Shown here piece by piece: positions 56,202 to 64,000 of a DNA stretch of 64,000 nt (positions are counted from its first letter, which is position 1; the number at the start of each line of letters is the position of its first letter). The stretch spans positions 76,912 through 140,911 of the forward strand of contig JBLHSG010000005.1 in NCBI GenBank assembly GCA_047626725.1. The letters are read 5' to 3'. The notes beneath the pieces were generated by a model, which was not told where the DNA came from, searched no databases, and was given only the letters and a program-made list of their open reading frames with translations. The stretch is from Ascidiaceihabitans sp034111945. GTDB lineage: Bacteria; Pseudomonadota; Alphaproteobacteria; Rhodobacterales; Rhodobacteraceae. The translations under genes and the position numbers were made by a program.

Positions 56202-56339
56202 ATGCGTACTGAAAAAAACAAAACATCCAAAGATCGTTCCGAAATTTTTGCTGCCGTCTAAAACGAAATGACCGAGATTCAGAACTCCAAACGTGATGAA
56301 GATGCCAAAGGCGCTTGCCTTCTTTATATCCGTTTCTAA
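56202..56339 (+). pseudogene. Short peptide gene 2 (LLYIRF C-terminus), in-frame TAA; candidate RiPP precursor
   Basis: A 45-codon frame starting MRTEKNKTSKDRSEIFAAV, TAA at 56259-56261, then NEMTEIQNSKRDED and ending ACLLYIRF at a normal stop. TAA for CAA (Gln) would restore a continuous peptide aligned with peptide 1: FAAVQNEMTEIQN against HIMVEVADKLKD and identical LLYIRF. A tandem paralogue pair of this size ahead of a putative peptide-modifying enzyme is typical of RiPP loci. Confidence 0.55.
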
Positions 56340-56380
56340 GATTTTTGACGGGCTGCTTTACTGCGGCCCGCGATTCTATT

Positions 56381-57290
56381 ATGCAAGAATTTATTCACGG
56401 TCTTGCCAGCCCAGACGCGCCATATTTTGACGAAGCCGCTGAGTTCGGAACGCAATTACACGTTAAAAAACACTTGTTCGGGCCATCAACGCAGGTGGGC
56501 CAGCGCAACAATTCGCGACCGTCCTAGACCGCTGGGACGACGACGCACCAGACATGCGCGCCTTGTGGGTGCCCACCTATTCGATTGCCGAAATCGAATT
56601 AAACGATCAAGGGCAAGTAACGCCCGAAACAGCCGCCGAAATTACGCTTGGTCTGCAATCTGATTTTCCGGATTTACAGTTTGACGCATCTTAGGAAAAT
56701 CCGCGGGATTTGTGCTGGGCGGATCAAAAAGCCAACCCGTTGACCAGCTTGCACCTTGGGTCCGAAATTACTCCGAAATCAGTGTCCCTGCATCAAAACT
56801 AACTTGGCCTGCCATCTGGCTTTTCGGACGTTGGCCTGCGGGTTGCAAATGACGGTGAATTTGGTGATTACCATTTGCACCGGCGCATAATGCCGACCCT
56901 GGGATCTACCGCGAGGCCTTTGCCTTGGTCACCGAATGCGCGCCGCATTATGGCGGCTGGATCCGGCGATTGTTGCACACGATTGTACCGCTTGATGCGC
57001 CCAAAGGTCATCAAATCATTGCCAGCCTGACCCATCGGCGCGGCGAAGTTTTGATGTCTTGCAATGTGATTCCTGTCGAAATGGAGGAAATGTTGGTCCG
57101 CGAACTAAGCCATCAGCATTACTTCCTCGCCAGTTTTCTGGGCCCTTTCGACGATGGTCGCGACTAAACCGCGTACGGGCAGACGACATTTTAATCGAGG
57201 TCTCGCCCAGCTTTTTTCCCAGCGAATACTGGGCCGCCACGCTTGACAAAACTTGTGCCTGTCTCAAAATTTGTGATGTCTCGCGATAGT
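56381..57290 (+). pseudogene. Broken HExxH-type peptide beta-hydroxylase-like gene
   Basis: Starts MQEFIHGLASPDAPYFDEAA at 56381 and runs through three frames. A one-base loss in an A run near 56465 leads to KTLVRAINAGGPAQQFATVL; TAG at 56692 and TAA at 56800 interrupt; a one-base loss in the T run near 56875 leads to APAHNADPGIYREAFALV. The final readable part contains HYGGWIRRLLHTIVPL and MLVRELSHQHYFLASF with LGPFDDGRD, then TAA at 57165. This arrangement matches the HExxH putative peptide-modification family (aKG-HExxH type), where the site should read HExxH: the first His is Arg here (codon 57099-57101). Sequence from 57168 to 57290 (ADDILIEVSPSFFPSEYW) may be a further C-terminal piece in another frame. 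Confidence 0.6.
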
Positions 57291-57327
57291 GCGTTTGTGT
57301 GGTTTGGTGTCGGGGAACCCATTGAAA

Positions 57328-57972
57328 ATGAGCACTTCATTGACGAGCCCTGTGGTTCTGATCGGGCCAGAAGGTGCCGGTAAAACTACCGTCGCAAAAT
57401 TACTGTCAAAAATGCTGGGCGTTCCAAAAATGTCTATGTATGACGCCTGTTGGCCCTATTTCCGTGCAGATAAAACGTTCTATCGGTCAGAACAATCCGC
57501 GCTGGCTGACGCAGGGTTGAGTAAGCCTCCGCAAGGCTTAGATGAGTTGGCCGCGCACTATTTTCGTGTCCTATCTTGCATCAAAAATCAGCAATAAGAC
57601 GATTTTCGCCTCTACTACGAGCGCCTGACGCTTCTTGCCGTCGTGGGGTTGCTGCAAGATCATCGATCCCCTTGTGTAATTGATTTCGGGGCTGGTCATT
57701 CGCTTTATTCCGATCAAGAAAATTTACAAAAATTCACGAACGCCATTGGAAAAAATTCTAATGTGTTTCTATTGCAACCCTGCGAAAATGATAATGATGC
57801 AGCCGATATTTTATATGAAAGAGTTGTTGCGCATGGTGGATCAACCACCAAAACAAGTTTGCTAAGCGAATTACGCCAGCACGCATCGTTACCAATTTCA
57901 AAGGGCGATATTCACACTAGTAATATTACGCCAAATGAAACTGCCAGTGTTATATTGAGTAAAGTACGCTAA
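57328..57972 (+). pseudogene. P-loop kinase-like gene (shikimate kinase-like) with one in-frame TAA
   Basis: From ATG 57328 the frame gives a 214-codon P-loop protein interrupted only by TAA at 57595-57597, after KNQQ and before DDFRLYYERL. Walker A is GPEGAGKTT. TAA is one transition from CAA (Gln). The second half (VIDFGAGHSLYSDQENLQKF, then NVFLLQPCENDNDAADILYERV) looks like a small-molecule kinase or regulator of that fold. If expressed in two pieces, the Walker A half would lack the rest of the fold. Substrate not recognised; its place after the peptide-modification remnant suggests it belonged to that locus. Confidence 0.6.
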
Positions 57973-57984
57973 TAATCGAATGTG

Positions 57985-59052
57985 TTAGTCCAGTGTACGT
58001 AACTTACCATCACGTATTTTTTCAATTTCTTTTATTAGTACCTTTTCAATTTCAATACGTCCCGAAGCGCACGCTTTCATCAAAATTGAAGATGCCAATT
58101 TGTCTTCCGTTTCCGGGTCCATGAATTCGGAAATATATGCTTTCCCGCAGGCTGCGATGTAATTCACGTCAATTGGATTGTCGCGGCACCACATCACTTT
58201 GTCATTTAAATCTGATAGATCATCTTCCAACGGAACGTAGTGAACATAAGGTTTTAACTGGCTTTCGCAGGCCCACGTTTCACATGTAGGATGCGGCATT
58301 AGCACAGTAGAATTGGAATATAACATCCATTTCAACCCACTCGCCACATCGTTTCCTTCTAGCGAAAGCAAGTACTTATACTTCAATTGTTCTTGGACCG
58401 ACACAGCCTCACGCAGCATCGTTTTCAGTTTTGCAGGGGGGACGCGAGAAATAGCTTCGTTCAATTGCACAATTTCGGTAAATCCCAAATCGTGTTCACC
58501 AAACTTATCAAAGTTCAGCGCTAGATTTGAACGCGTCAAACTATGTGTCGATGCAATATGAAACGACCCTGTCGTCGCCCCACGCCATATCAATTTCGAG
58601 TGTTTTGCATCATGTTCAATATCATGATTTCGAACAACGGGAATATGGCCCCAATGCCGAGGAACATTTAGGTTCAACACATAACGCTGGCGTTTTTCAT
58701 TCGTAATTCCGACAGATTTCGTGAGCGTCGGGAAGTCAAAATCGTCCCGCCCGTCCCCCATCCTTAACAACACAGGCGTTGAAATGCCGTTTGCCTTCAT
58801 AAGCTGAACAACCGGATCAACAAAGTTTTTGAACAGCATGATATGCTTTTCTCTGTCGAACCGTTCCAGCCACTGACGCCCATCCGAAGTCAAATTCAGT
58901 AGCGCGAGGAACTTGTTAAAATCCAGCCATGGGAACACGAGCAGATCTTTCGAATCCAGCCCGTAATGCAACGTCATCGGCTGATCCACAGGTGCGCCGG
59001 ACATCAACTTTAGGCGCGCGGTAAAATCTGGTGCGTGACCCTCACGAAGCAT
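57985..59052 (-). CDS. Glycosyltransferase family 90 (CAP10-like) protein
   Basis: A 355-residue intact protein. The GT90 signature block is clear: KYKYLLSLEGNDVASGLKWML, then STVLMPHPTCETWACESQL and KPYVHYVPLEDDLSDLNDKV. Such enzymes add xylose or other sugars to capsule, LPS or cell-surface glycans. The start ATG 59052 has an upstream in-frame stop and only a weak ribosome site. Convergent with the broken kinase gene and divergent from the next glycosyltransferase. Confidence 0.85.
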   Translation of the reverse strand: MLREGHAPDFTARLKLMSGAPVDQPMTLHYGLDSKDLLVFPWLDFNKFLALLNLTSDGRQWLERFDREKHIMLFKNFVDPVVQLMKANGISTPVLLRMGDGRDDFDFPTLTKSVGITNEKRQRYVLNLNVPRHWGHIPVVRNHDIEHDAKHSKLIWRGATTGSFHIASTHSLTRSNLALNFDKFGEHDLGFTEIVQLNEAISRVPPAKLKTMLREAVSVQEQLKYKYLLSLEGNDVASGLKWMLYSNSTVLMPHPTCETWACESQLKPYVHYVPLEDDLSDLNDKVMWCRDNPIDVNYIAACGKAYISEFMDPETEDKLASSILMKACASGRIEIEKVLIKEIEKIRDGKLRTLD

Positions 59053-59394
59053 AGTATTGCCTTTTGTTTCAATTGCCTACTTCGGTTCGAAGCATCGTGT
59101 ATTTGGCACAGGTCATCAGTCTTGGTATCCGACGAAATCAGGCCACTGGGAACCCGATGAACCCGATCAAATTTGATTAATCTGTAACTCAAATACGCTC
59201 CACTCGGACGCACATATACAGCGCCCAGATCGTGGATCAAAGAAAACAGGGCAATTATTTTAACATTTGGTACAAAATTGCGCGCCTTGCGTGTAAGCCT
59301 AGGTTTACATTTGAGCGTCAATCGTACTAGTTTTAGACTACATTTTGATAACTCTAAAAACAGATAATTCATTTGACCATGGGGGTGGGCTAAC
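59053..59394. other. Divergent intergenic region between two glycosyltransferase genes
   Basis: About 340 bases, AT-rich, with no supportable gene. A 120-codon minus-strand frame here overlaps the GT90 start and shows no domain. Promoters for both glycosyltransferase genes are expected here. Confidence 0.5.
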
Positions 59395-61164
59395 GTGAAC
59401 GGAATGTTTGACCCGGCTGAAGCCTACGCGTCGTACACCAAAAACGTTGGTTTTGTCTGTTTCGACATCACCGATTTGCTGCACTTTTTAACGCACTCTC
59501 ATACTGTAACCGGCATTCAGCGTGTGCAAATGGAGGCGACCCGAGCCGTTCTTGGACAACGTGACATAAAGGCAATGTGTTGCTTTTTTTCAGAATCTGG
59601 CGACTGGCAGATCATCGACAGTCAGTTGTTTTGTGACGTCTTTGATGATTTCAGCCGTGGTGCAATAGGGTGGAAAGACCGGCTTGAGGCCTTTCTGCTT
59701 AATAGCGTCAATGCCCCGATCTACGACTTCAGCACCGGTGACTCCCTCATACTCCTCGGGGCAACGTGGAACATCAGAGGGCTGTTCGAAAGCCTGCGCG
59801 ATCTGCAATTCAAAGGCGTCGATTGCGTCGTTTACATGCATGATTTGCTGCCGCTGTCCCACCCAGAGTATTTCGAGGAACAGCACGCAATTGAATTCGG
59901 ATACTGGTTCACCAACATCCTTCAAGTCGCCAGTGGTTTGATTTGTAATTCCAGTGAAACCCGCCAAGCGATTTTGGATTTATCCGACTATTCCGGTAAA
60001 ATTGACGTGGTCGAATTAAATGTCGCCCCAGGCAGTGTCAGCCCCCCGCCCGACAGGCTGACCGGCTTAGCAAAGCCTGCGCCAAGCGACGTCATCGCGC
60101 GCTATGGTTTGGAACCAAAAAACTACGCTTTGATGGTTGGCACGCTTGAGCCGCGCAAAAACCACGTCACCGCGTTTAACGTTTGGATGGCCTTGGACAA
60201 GGCATTAGGCGATCGATGCCCCAAGCTGGTTGTTGTCGGCAAAACCGGTTGGAAATGTGACGGTATCCTTGCCCATCTGGAATCGTTAAATCGCCATGGC
60301 CGTATTGTGTGGGTCGACGATGCGAACGATCATGATCTTGAGGTCCTGTACAAAGATTGCTTGTGTGGCCTGTACTTAAGCCGCGCCGAAGGTTGGGGTC
60401 TACCCGTTTCCGAAGCATTGGCGGCCGGTAAACCCGTGGTCTGCGGTCAACGATCCAGCGCCGTACGCGCCCGGCAAAACTTGGCGATAACCGTGGATGA
60501 ATGTTCTGAACGCGACGTGATTAATACGCTGTACGATCTGTTTTCGAACCGCTTCAAACTCGTGAACAAGGCATCGATTGTTAGTTCTTCTGCGACATTC
60601 AAAACGTGGGATACCTTTGGTGACCAGATTCTGACGCAGTCCAAATCAATGTGTGGCCTTGCGCATAAAGGCAAATCGCGCGCTGTGACGCTGGGTGAAT
60701 CCTATACGTTTGGCCACGGTGCAGAGTACGCCAACCTCGACATCAATTGCTTTGCCGACAGTTTGCTTTGGGGAAATTTCTGGCACAAAGCGGAAAATTG
60801 GGGGGTTTGGTCAAGCGACGCTCAAGCCGTTCTACGTTTCACTTTGCCCGATGTTTTGCATAGCTATGACGCTTATATCCGCGTGGTGTCGCCGCATGCA
60901 GAAACCGAAATCTCTGTGCTGCGCGATGGACAGGAAATTGCGCGCAAACCCGTACAGGGCCCCACGCTTCTTAAGGCGACACTGCCGCCCAAACCCGGTG
61001 CCGAATTTGTGTCTTTGACCTTGCAAACAGACAATACGACCGACATGTCAAAAGACGACAGTATCGGCGACAATCGGATGTTGGGCCTTGGCCTCGCCGA
61101 GATCAGATTTGTACGTTCCGATGACCTGCACGCGCGCCTGAATGCCTTGGAACATTTCCTGTAA
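59395..61164 (+). CDS. GT4-type glycosyltransferase with C-terminal beta-sandwich domain
   Basis: A 589-residue protein. Residues 1-220 form the acceptor domain, and 220-400 the nucleotide-sugar domain with LMVGTLEPRKNH, LVVVGKTGW and SRAEGWGLPVSEALAAGKPV (the E-x7-E region). Residues 430-589 form an added beta-rich domain (NWGVWSSDAQAVLRFTLPD, ending DNRMLGLGLAEIRF), a module seen on envelope-glycan enzymes. Starts GTG 59395, or ATG 59404. Likely helps build a surface polysaccharide with the GT90 enzyme. Confidence 0.85.
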   Translation: MNGMFDPAEAYASYTKNVGFVCFDITDLLHFLTHSHTVTGIQRVQMEATRAVLGQRDIKAMCCFFSESGDWQIIDSQLFCDVFDDFSRGAIGWKDRLEAFLLNSVNAPIYDFSTGDSLILLGATWNIRGLFESLRDLQFKGVDCVVYMHDLLPLSHPEYFEEQHAIEFGYWFTNILQVASGLICNSSETRQAILDLSDYSGKIDVVELNVAPGSVSPPPDRLTGLAKPAPSDVIARYGLEPKNYALMVGTLEPRKNHVTAFNVWMALDKALGDRCPKLVVVGKTGWKCDGILAHLESLNRHGRIVWVDDANDHDLEVLYKDCLCGLYLSRAEGWGLPVSEALAAGKPVVCGQRSSAVRARQNLAITVDECSERDVINTLYDLFSNRFKLVNKASIVSSSATFKTWDTFGDQILTQSKSMCGLAHKGKSRAVTLGESYTFGHGAEYANLDINCFADSLLWGNFWHKAENWGVWSSDAQAVLRFTLPDVLHSYDAYIRVVSPHAETEISVLRDGQEIARKPVQGPTLLKATLPPKPGAEFVSLTLQTDNTTDMSKDDSIGDNRMLGLGLAEIRFVRSDDLHARLNALEHFL

Positions 61165-61221
61165 CGCGCAAATTTGCGATCCAATCCGGACGCTTCAATT
61201 TCAATTTTTAGGTGACCCGTC

Positions 61222-62262
61222 ATGACAATCGCAGATCAAAGCCTGTCTGTTGTTCCAGATCGCCCACAAATAATCTTACATGTCGGGCACGAAAAATGCG
61301 GGTCCAAAACCATTCAGCAGTTTCTGCGCGACAACCAAGCAGACCTGTTGGCCGAAGGTATTTACTGCCCCAAACTGCCCAAAATTGGGAACTACGACAT
61401 GGGGCTAGACGCATACGGCGGCAACCCTGCATCCCTTCAGGAATTCGCAAAAGTTAACGGTTTGAGCGCCTCGCAAATAGATGATTTTGACGCGTATTTT
61501 GAAGCCGCCCTCGTCCAAGAAATAACACAGGTCAACCCTGCGCGGATTGCATTTTCTTTCGAAGGATTACTGTGCAGAAGCGAGGACCGAATTCGCAAAA
61601 TCGGCGCGTTATTACAGAAAATATCCAGCAATATCCGAGTGTTCGCCATTGCTCGAAAGCAGGACAACTGGGCAATCAGCGCCTATACAACGCGACTGGT
61701 TCACACCGGATCAGTCAGTCAAAACGTGCTGCGCAACGATGACAACGCCCCCCACGGCTTGCGCTATCACAGTCATCTAAGGATGTGGGAATCTGCAACT
61801 GGCGGTCACCCTGTTCTGACCATCGCATTCGAGGATCATCCCGACGTTTTGGTCCCCTTCAAACAGGCCCTCGGCACACAAATTCCGCACGATAACTTGC
61901 CACGGTCCAACAGCAGCTTGTCTGCTCATAGCCAAGAAATTTTGCGCAACTTCAATCTAGCCCAAACTGACAATCCGACTTGGCATAAGAACCGCGCTGC
62001 TATCCGTAATCAGTTGTTTGCGTTGTTGCCGCGCGGGGCCCCAAAGTTACCACCGCAATCCGATGTAGATGCGTTTATGCAGGTCTACGCCGAAGAAAAT
62101 TTGCGCCTGAAATGGGATTATCTGCCGCAAGCCTCAAAATACTTTGATCGCCGCCACAGCTTCCCGCCTCAGGATATCGCGATCACGATTTCATCGGCTG
62201 AATTGAATGATTGGGTGGGCAAAGCGATTGAAGTACTCGGGCCAAAAATCAAGATCGACTAA
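61222..62262 (+). CDS. Sulfotransferase-like P-loop protein
   Basis: A 346-residue protein beginning IILHVGHEKCGSKTIQQFL, which is the 5'-phosphosulfate-binding loop of PAPS-dependent sulfotransferases. The 3'-phosphate region is likely FAIARKQDNWAISAYTTRLV. It would sulfate a glycan acceptor, consistent with neighbouring glycosyltransferases. AGGTGA precedes the ATG, 57 bases after the GT4 gene, same strand. Confidence 0.75.
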   Translation: MTIADQSLSVVPDRPQIILHVGHEKCGSKTIQQFLRDNQADLLAEGIYCPKLPKIGNYDMGLDAYGGNPASLQEFAKVNGLSASQIDDFDAYFEAALVQEITQVNPARIAFSFEGLLCRSEDRIRKIGALLQKISSNIRVFAIARKQDNWAISAYTTRLVHTGSVSQNVLRNDDNAPHGLRYHSHLRMWESATGGHPVLTIAFEDHPDVLVPFKQALGTQIPHDNLPRSNSSLSAHSQEILRNFNLAQTDNPTWHKNRAAIRNQLFALLPRGAPKLPPQSDVDAFMQVYAEENLRLKWDYLPQASKYFDRRHSFPPQDIAITISSAELNDWVGKAIEVLGPKIKID

Positions 62263-62323
62263 GCCCTTTGTGCTCAACGTTCGTCGCACCCGACTATTAG
62301 TCGTCTCGCATGCTTTGACCGCC

Positions 62324-62713
62324 TTAATCAAGCACACCTGAGGCGGCGCCCCAATGTTCTACCGCGGCCGCAAATTCAGCTGTAAAAAACGCAACACAGT
62401 TTGTTTCTGACATATCACCGTCAAACCGGCCAACACGGTGTGCGCAATCGAAAAAACCTGGGGCGGGCAATCCACCGCGTGCTTTGCTGATCACAAGTGC
62501 TGTGATCAACGGTTTGCCGGTGGCTGCATCCTGTTCGATCAAGGTTTCCAACGCGATCGTTAACTGGTGGATCGTGTTTGGCGGCGAAATGTCCAGGGCC
62601 TTTGCGACAAATTGATACGTCACAGGCGCGCCCTGCACTGCAATTTTCACCAAATATGCTCGAGTTCGTGTGGCCAGAGCGGTAACGGGCTCATTCAAAT
62701 CATCGGTATGCAA
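62324..62713 (-). CDS. Hypothetical protein, winged-helix-like
   Basis: A 129-residue protein. A TTG start at 62713 is chosen because GGGAG lies 9 bases upstream and an in-frame stop lies further upstream. Residues 15-65 (AYLVKIAVQGAPVTYQFVAKAL) look like a winged helix, followed by ITALVISKARGGLPAPGFFD, a phrase common in proteobacterial proteins of unknown role. Sits behind the truncated integrase and may be island cargo. Confidence 0.6.
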   Translation of the reverse strand: MHTDDLNEPVTALATRTRAYLVKIAVQGAPVTYQFVAKALDISPPNTIHQLTIALETLIEQDAATGKPLITALVISKARGGLPAPGFFDCAHRVGRFDGDMSETNCVAFFTAEFAAAVEHWGAASGVLD

Positions 62714-62801
62714 TTGGATGCTCCCTGCTCAAACGAACTTGCGACGTCGTCTGCAAATAGTCAATTTCCAACCGCCATTCCGAATGAAAGGTCAGATTTT
62801 A

Positions 62802-63806
62802 TCACCCCCCGTGCGCAGTCATTTCTTCGCCAGAATACCCCATCCGGCGCAATGCTGCGTTCAGCGTATTTTCAGACATAGGCCGCGTCCACGTGCGCAG
62901 GGACGGGAACAAATAGTCGCCATTCCCGTTCATGCGGCGCAACTCGTCTAACAACGCAAAAGCCTGCGCAGGTAATGGTACCAAATGATCGCGGCGCATT
63001 TTCATCTTGGCAGCGGGGATCGCCCAAACCTTTTCCACAAAATCAAATTCTTCCCACTTGGCATGGCGTATTTCGCCAGGGCGCTGGGCAAGGATCGCCA
63101 ACAACTGCAAACCAATGCGCGTGGTCGCCTGCCCTTCGAATACGTCAATTTCGCGCATCAATTGGCCCAGCGCTTTGGGATCAGTGATAACGGCCCGATG
63201 CACACGGGTTGGACGGATCAGCGCGTCGCGCAGCGCATATGTCGGATCACTTTCAGCAACCCCACTGGCAACAGCATAACGAAACACCGATCCGATCCGC
63301 GCGCGAAGGCGATGCGCAGTTTCGTAATTGCCCTTAGCCTCGACCTTGCGCAGCGTCTTGAGGATCATCGGCGCGGTGATCTCAGTAATCGGTTTGCGCC
63401 CAAAATCACGGTTAGCAAGCTTGAGGTGATATTCGGTCTTGTCCAAAGTTACTTTGGATTTTCCCTCTTTGCGCTGCTTATCGAGAAAAGCGACACCCAG
63501 CTTTTCAAAAGTTTGCCCTTTGACTTCGATGCGTCTTAGCTTTTCCTCCTGCTTGGCCTCGCTGGGATCAATTCCTGCCGCGATCTGTGCGCGGGCTTGC
63601 TCCTTTGCTTTGCGCGCCTGCACAAGACTTACATCAGGATAGACACCGATAGAAAACAGCCGTTCCCTACCGTCGAGCCTGTATTTTAACTGCCAAAGTT
63701 TGGACCCATTGACCTTTACCAGAACAAACAGACCCTCAAAGTCAGAAACTTTGTAAGCTTTGTCGCGTGGTTTCAGGTTACGAATTTTAACATCTGACAA
63801 TGGCAT
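62802..63806 (-). pseudogene. int: Tyrosine-family integrase, C-terminus missing
   Basis: About 334 residues from ATG 63806. N-terminal DUF4102 arm-binding domain (LSDVKIRNLKPRDKAYKVSD), core-binding domain, and the start of the catalytic domain with Arg in LAILAQRPGEIRHAKWEEF. The frame stops at MTAHGG, exactly where the second catalytic box (HxxR) should continue, so the later Arg, His and Tyr residues (about 60 residues) are gone. It cannot recombine by itself. It lies beside the tRNA 3' end, the usual attachment site for such integrases. Confidence 0.85.
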
Positions 63807-63808
63807 GG

Positions 63809-63873
63809 CTGGGGGTATCACCTTTTCGACTCAATCCCGATCCCCCCACGGACACCCCCAATCTGGGGGTATC
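63809..63873. repeat. 11-bp direct repeat near integrase start with embedded inverted repeat
   Basis: CTGGGGGTATC occurs at 63809-63819 and 63863-63873. The second copy forms a dyad ACCCCCA-ATC-TGGGGGT at 63854-63870. Placement between integrase and tRNA suggests arm-type integrase binding sites or control of the integrase promoter. Confidence 0.45.
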
Positions 63874-63972
63874 GTATCAGACAACGCTAAACGCTATCGG
63901 ACAAAGAGTTACCGCAAACCCCATATAACACAGGGCTAATCGGATGTCTTTGGACTTTAAAATATGGTGAAA

Positions 63973-64000
63973 TGGTGCCCCCACACGGACTCGAACCGCG
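63973..64000 (-). tRNA. 3' end of a tRNA gene (rest outside window)
   Basis: The minus strand reads a T-arm CGCGG-TTCGAGT-CCGTG, half of the acceptor stem TGGGGGC and then A plus CCA at the 3' end. Only 28 bases are in the window, so the amino acid cannot be told; the acceptor half GGGGGC is compatible with a leucine tRNA. It marks the probable attachment site of the island to its left. Confidence 0.8.

Noticed and set aside
54517..57972. Alternative genetic code or selenocysteine recoding to explain in-frame stops
   Set aside because: TAA, TAG and TGA all occur, single-base frameshifts accompany them, and the other genes use normal stops, so decay is the simpler explanation.
59010..59372. 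120-codon minus-strand frame upstream of the GT90 gene
   Set aside because: No domain, overlaps the GT90 start in another frame and no ribosome site.
1..64000. CRISPR arrays, insertion sequences, rRNA genes
   Set aside because: No regularly spaced repeats, transposase-like frames or rRNA sequence were seen by eye in the window.

Overview
The window reads as chromosomal DNA of a marine alphaproteobacterium of the Rhodobacteraceae (roseobacter group). The evidence is gene content and style. There are tightly packed operons with ATGA stop/start overlaps, many periplasmic ABC and TRAP uptake systems for small organic solutes, an smo-type sorbitol/mannitol operon, a complete hut pathway, a full-length pyruvate carboxylase and moderately high GC. 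Species cannot be named from the sequence alone.

Layout. 1-4.8 kb: a four-carbon sugar-acid (tetronate-type) catabolic set (isopropylmalate/tartrate dehydrogenase-like gene, monooxygenase-like ABM protein, metallo-beta-lactamase-fold lactonase, OtnK kinase, OtnC decarboxylase, DUF1045 protein). 4.8-14 kb: UvrD/PcrA helicase, a small receiver-like protein, an FMN 2-hydroxyacid oxidase, pyruvate carboxylase and a TPR protein. 14.1-19.9 kb: an unusual five-gene run of two unknown proteins, a DyP-type peroxidase, a cytochrome P450 with a non-canonical I-helix and a GST-fold protein. 19.9-28.3 kb: a sulfatase-fold hydrolase, then hutI-hutH-hutG-hutU with hutF divergent. 28.5-36.6 kb: smoEFG, smoS, an AraC regulator, mtlK, smoK and fructokinase. 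36.6-41 kb: MetC-like enzyme, M20 deacylase, Asp/Glu racemase-like protein, and a divergent M24 peptidase. 41-44.2 kb: proXWV. 44.6-54.5 kb: amidase, 5-oxoprolinase, a TRAP transporter, a DUF1445 (D-glutamate cyclase-like) protein and a LysR regulator, together a probable 5-oxoproline uptake and use locus.

54.5-64 kb is a genomic island at a tRNA 3' end. It holds a C-terminally truncated tyrosine integrase, a GT90 glycosyltransferase, a GT4 glycosyltransferase with a C-terminal beta-sandwich, a sulfotransferase-like protein and a strip of recently broken genes. The broken strip (54.5-58.0 kb) contains a Vps62-like (DUF946) gene with two nonsense codons and a frameshift, two tandem short peptide genes sharing the C-terminus LLYIRF, a multiply disrupted HExxH-type peptide-hydroxylase-like gene whose first catalytic His is now Arg, and a P-loop kinase-like gene with one in-frame TAA. 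I read the middle of this as the remains of a RiPP (modified peptide) locus.

The two most interesting items are the DyP-P450-GST run, which looks like a hydroperoxide-using oxidative pathway with two unknown partner proteins, and the LLYIRF peptide/HExxH remnant. No CRISPR array, rRNA or insertion sequence was seen.
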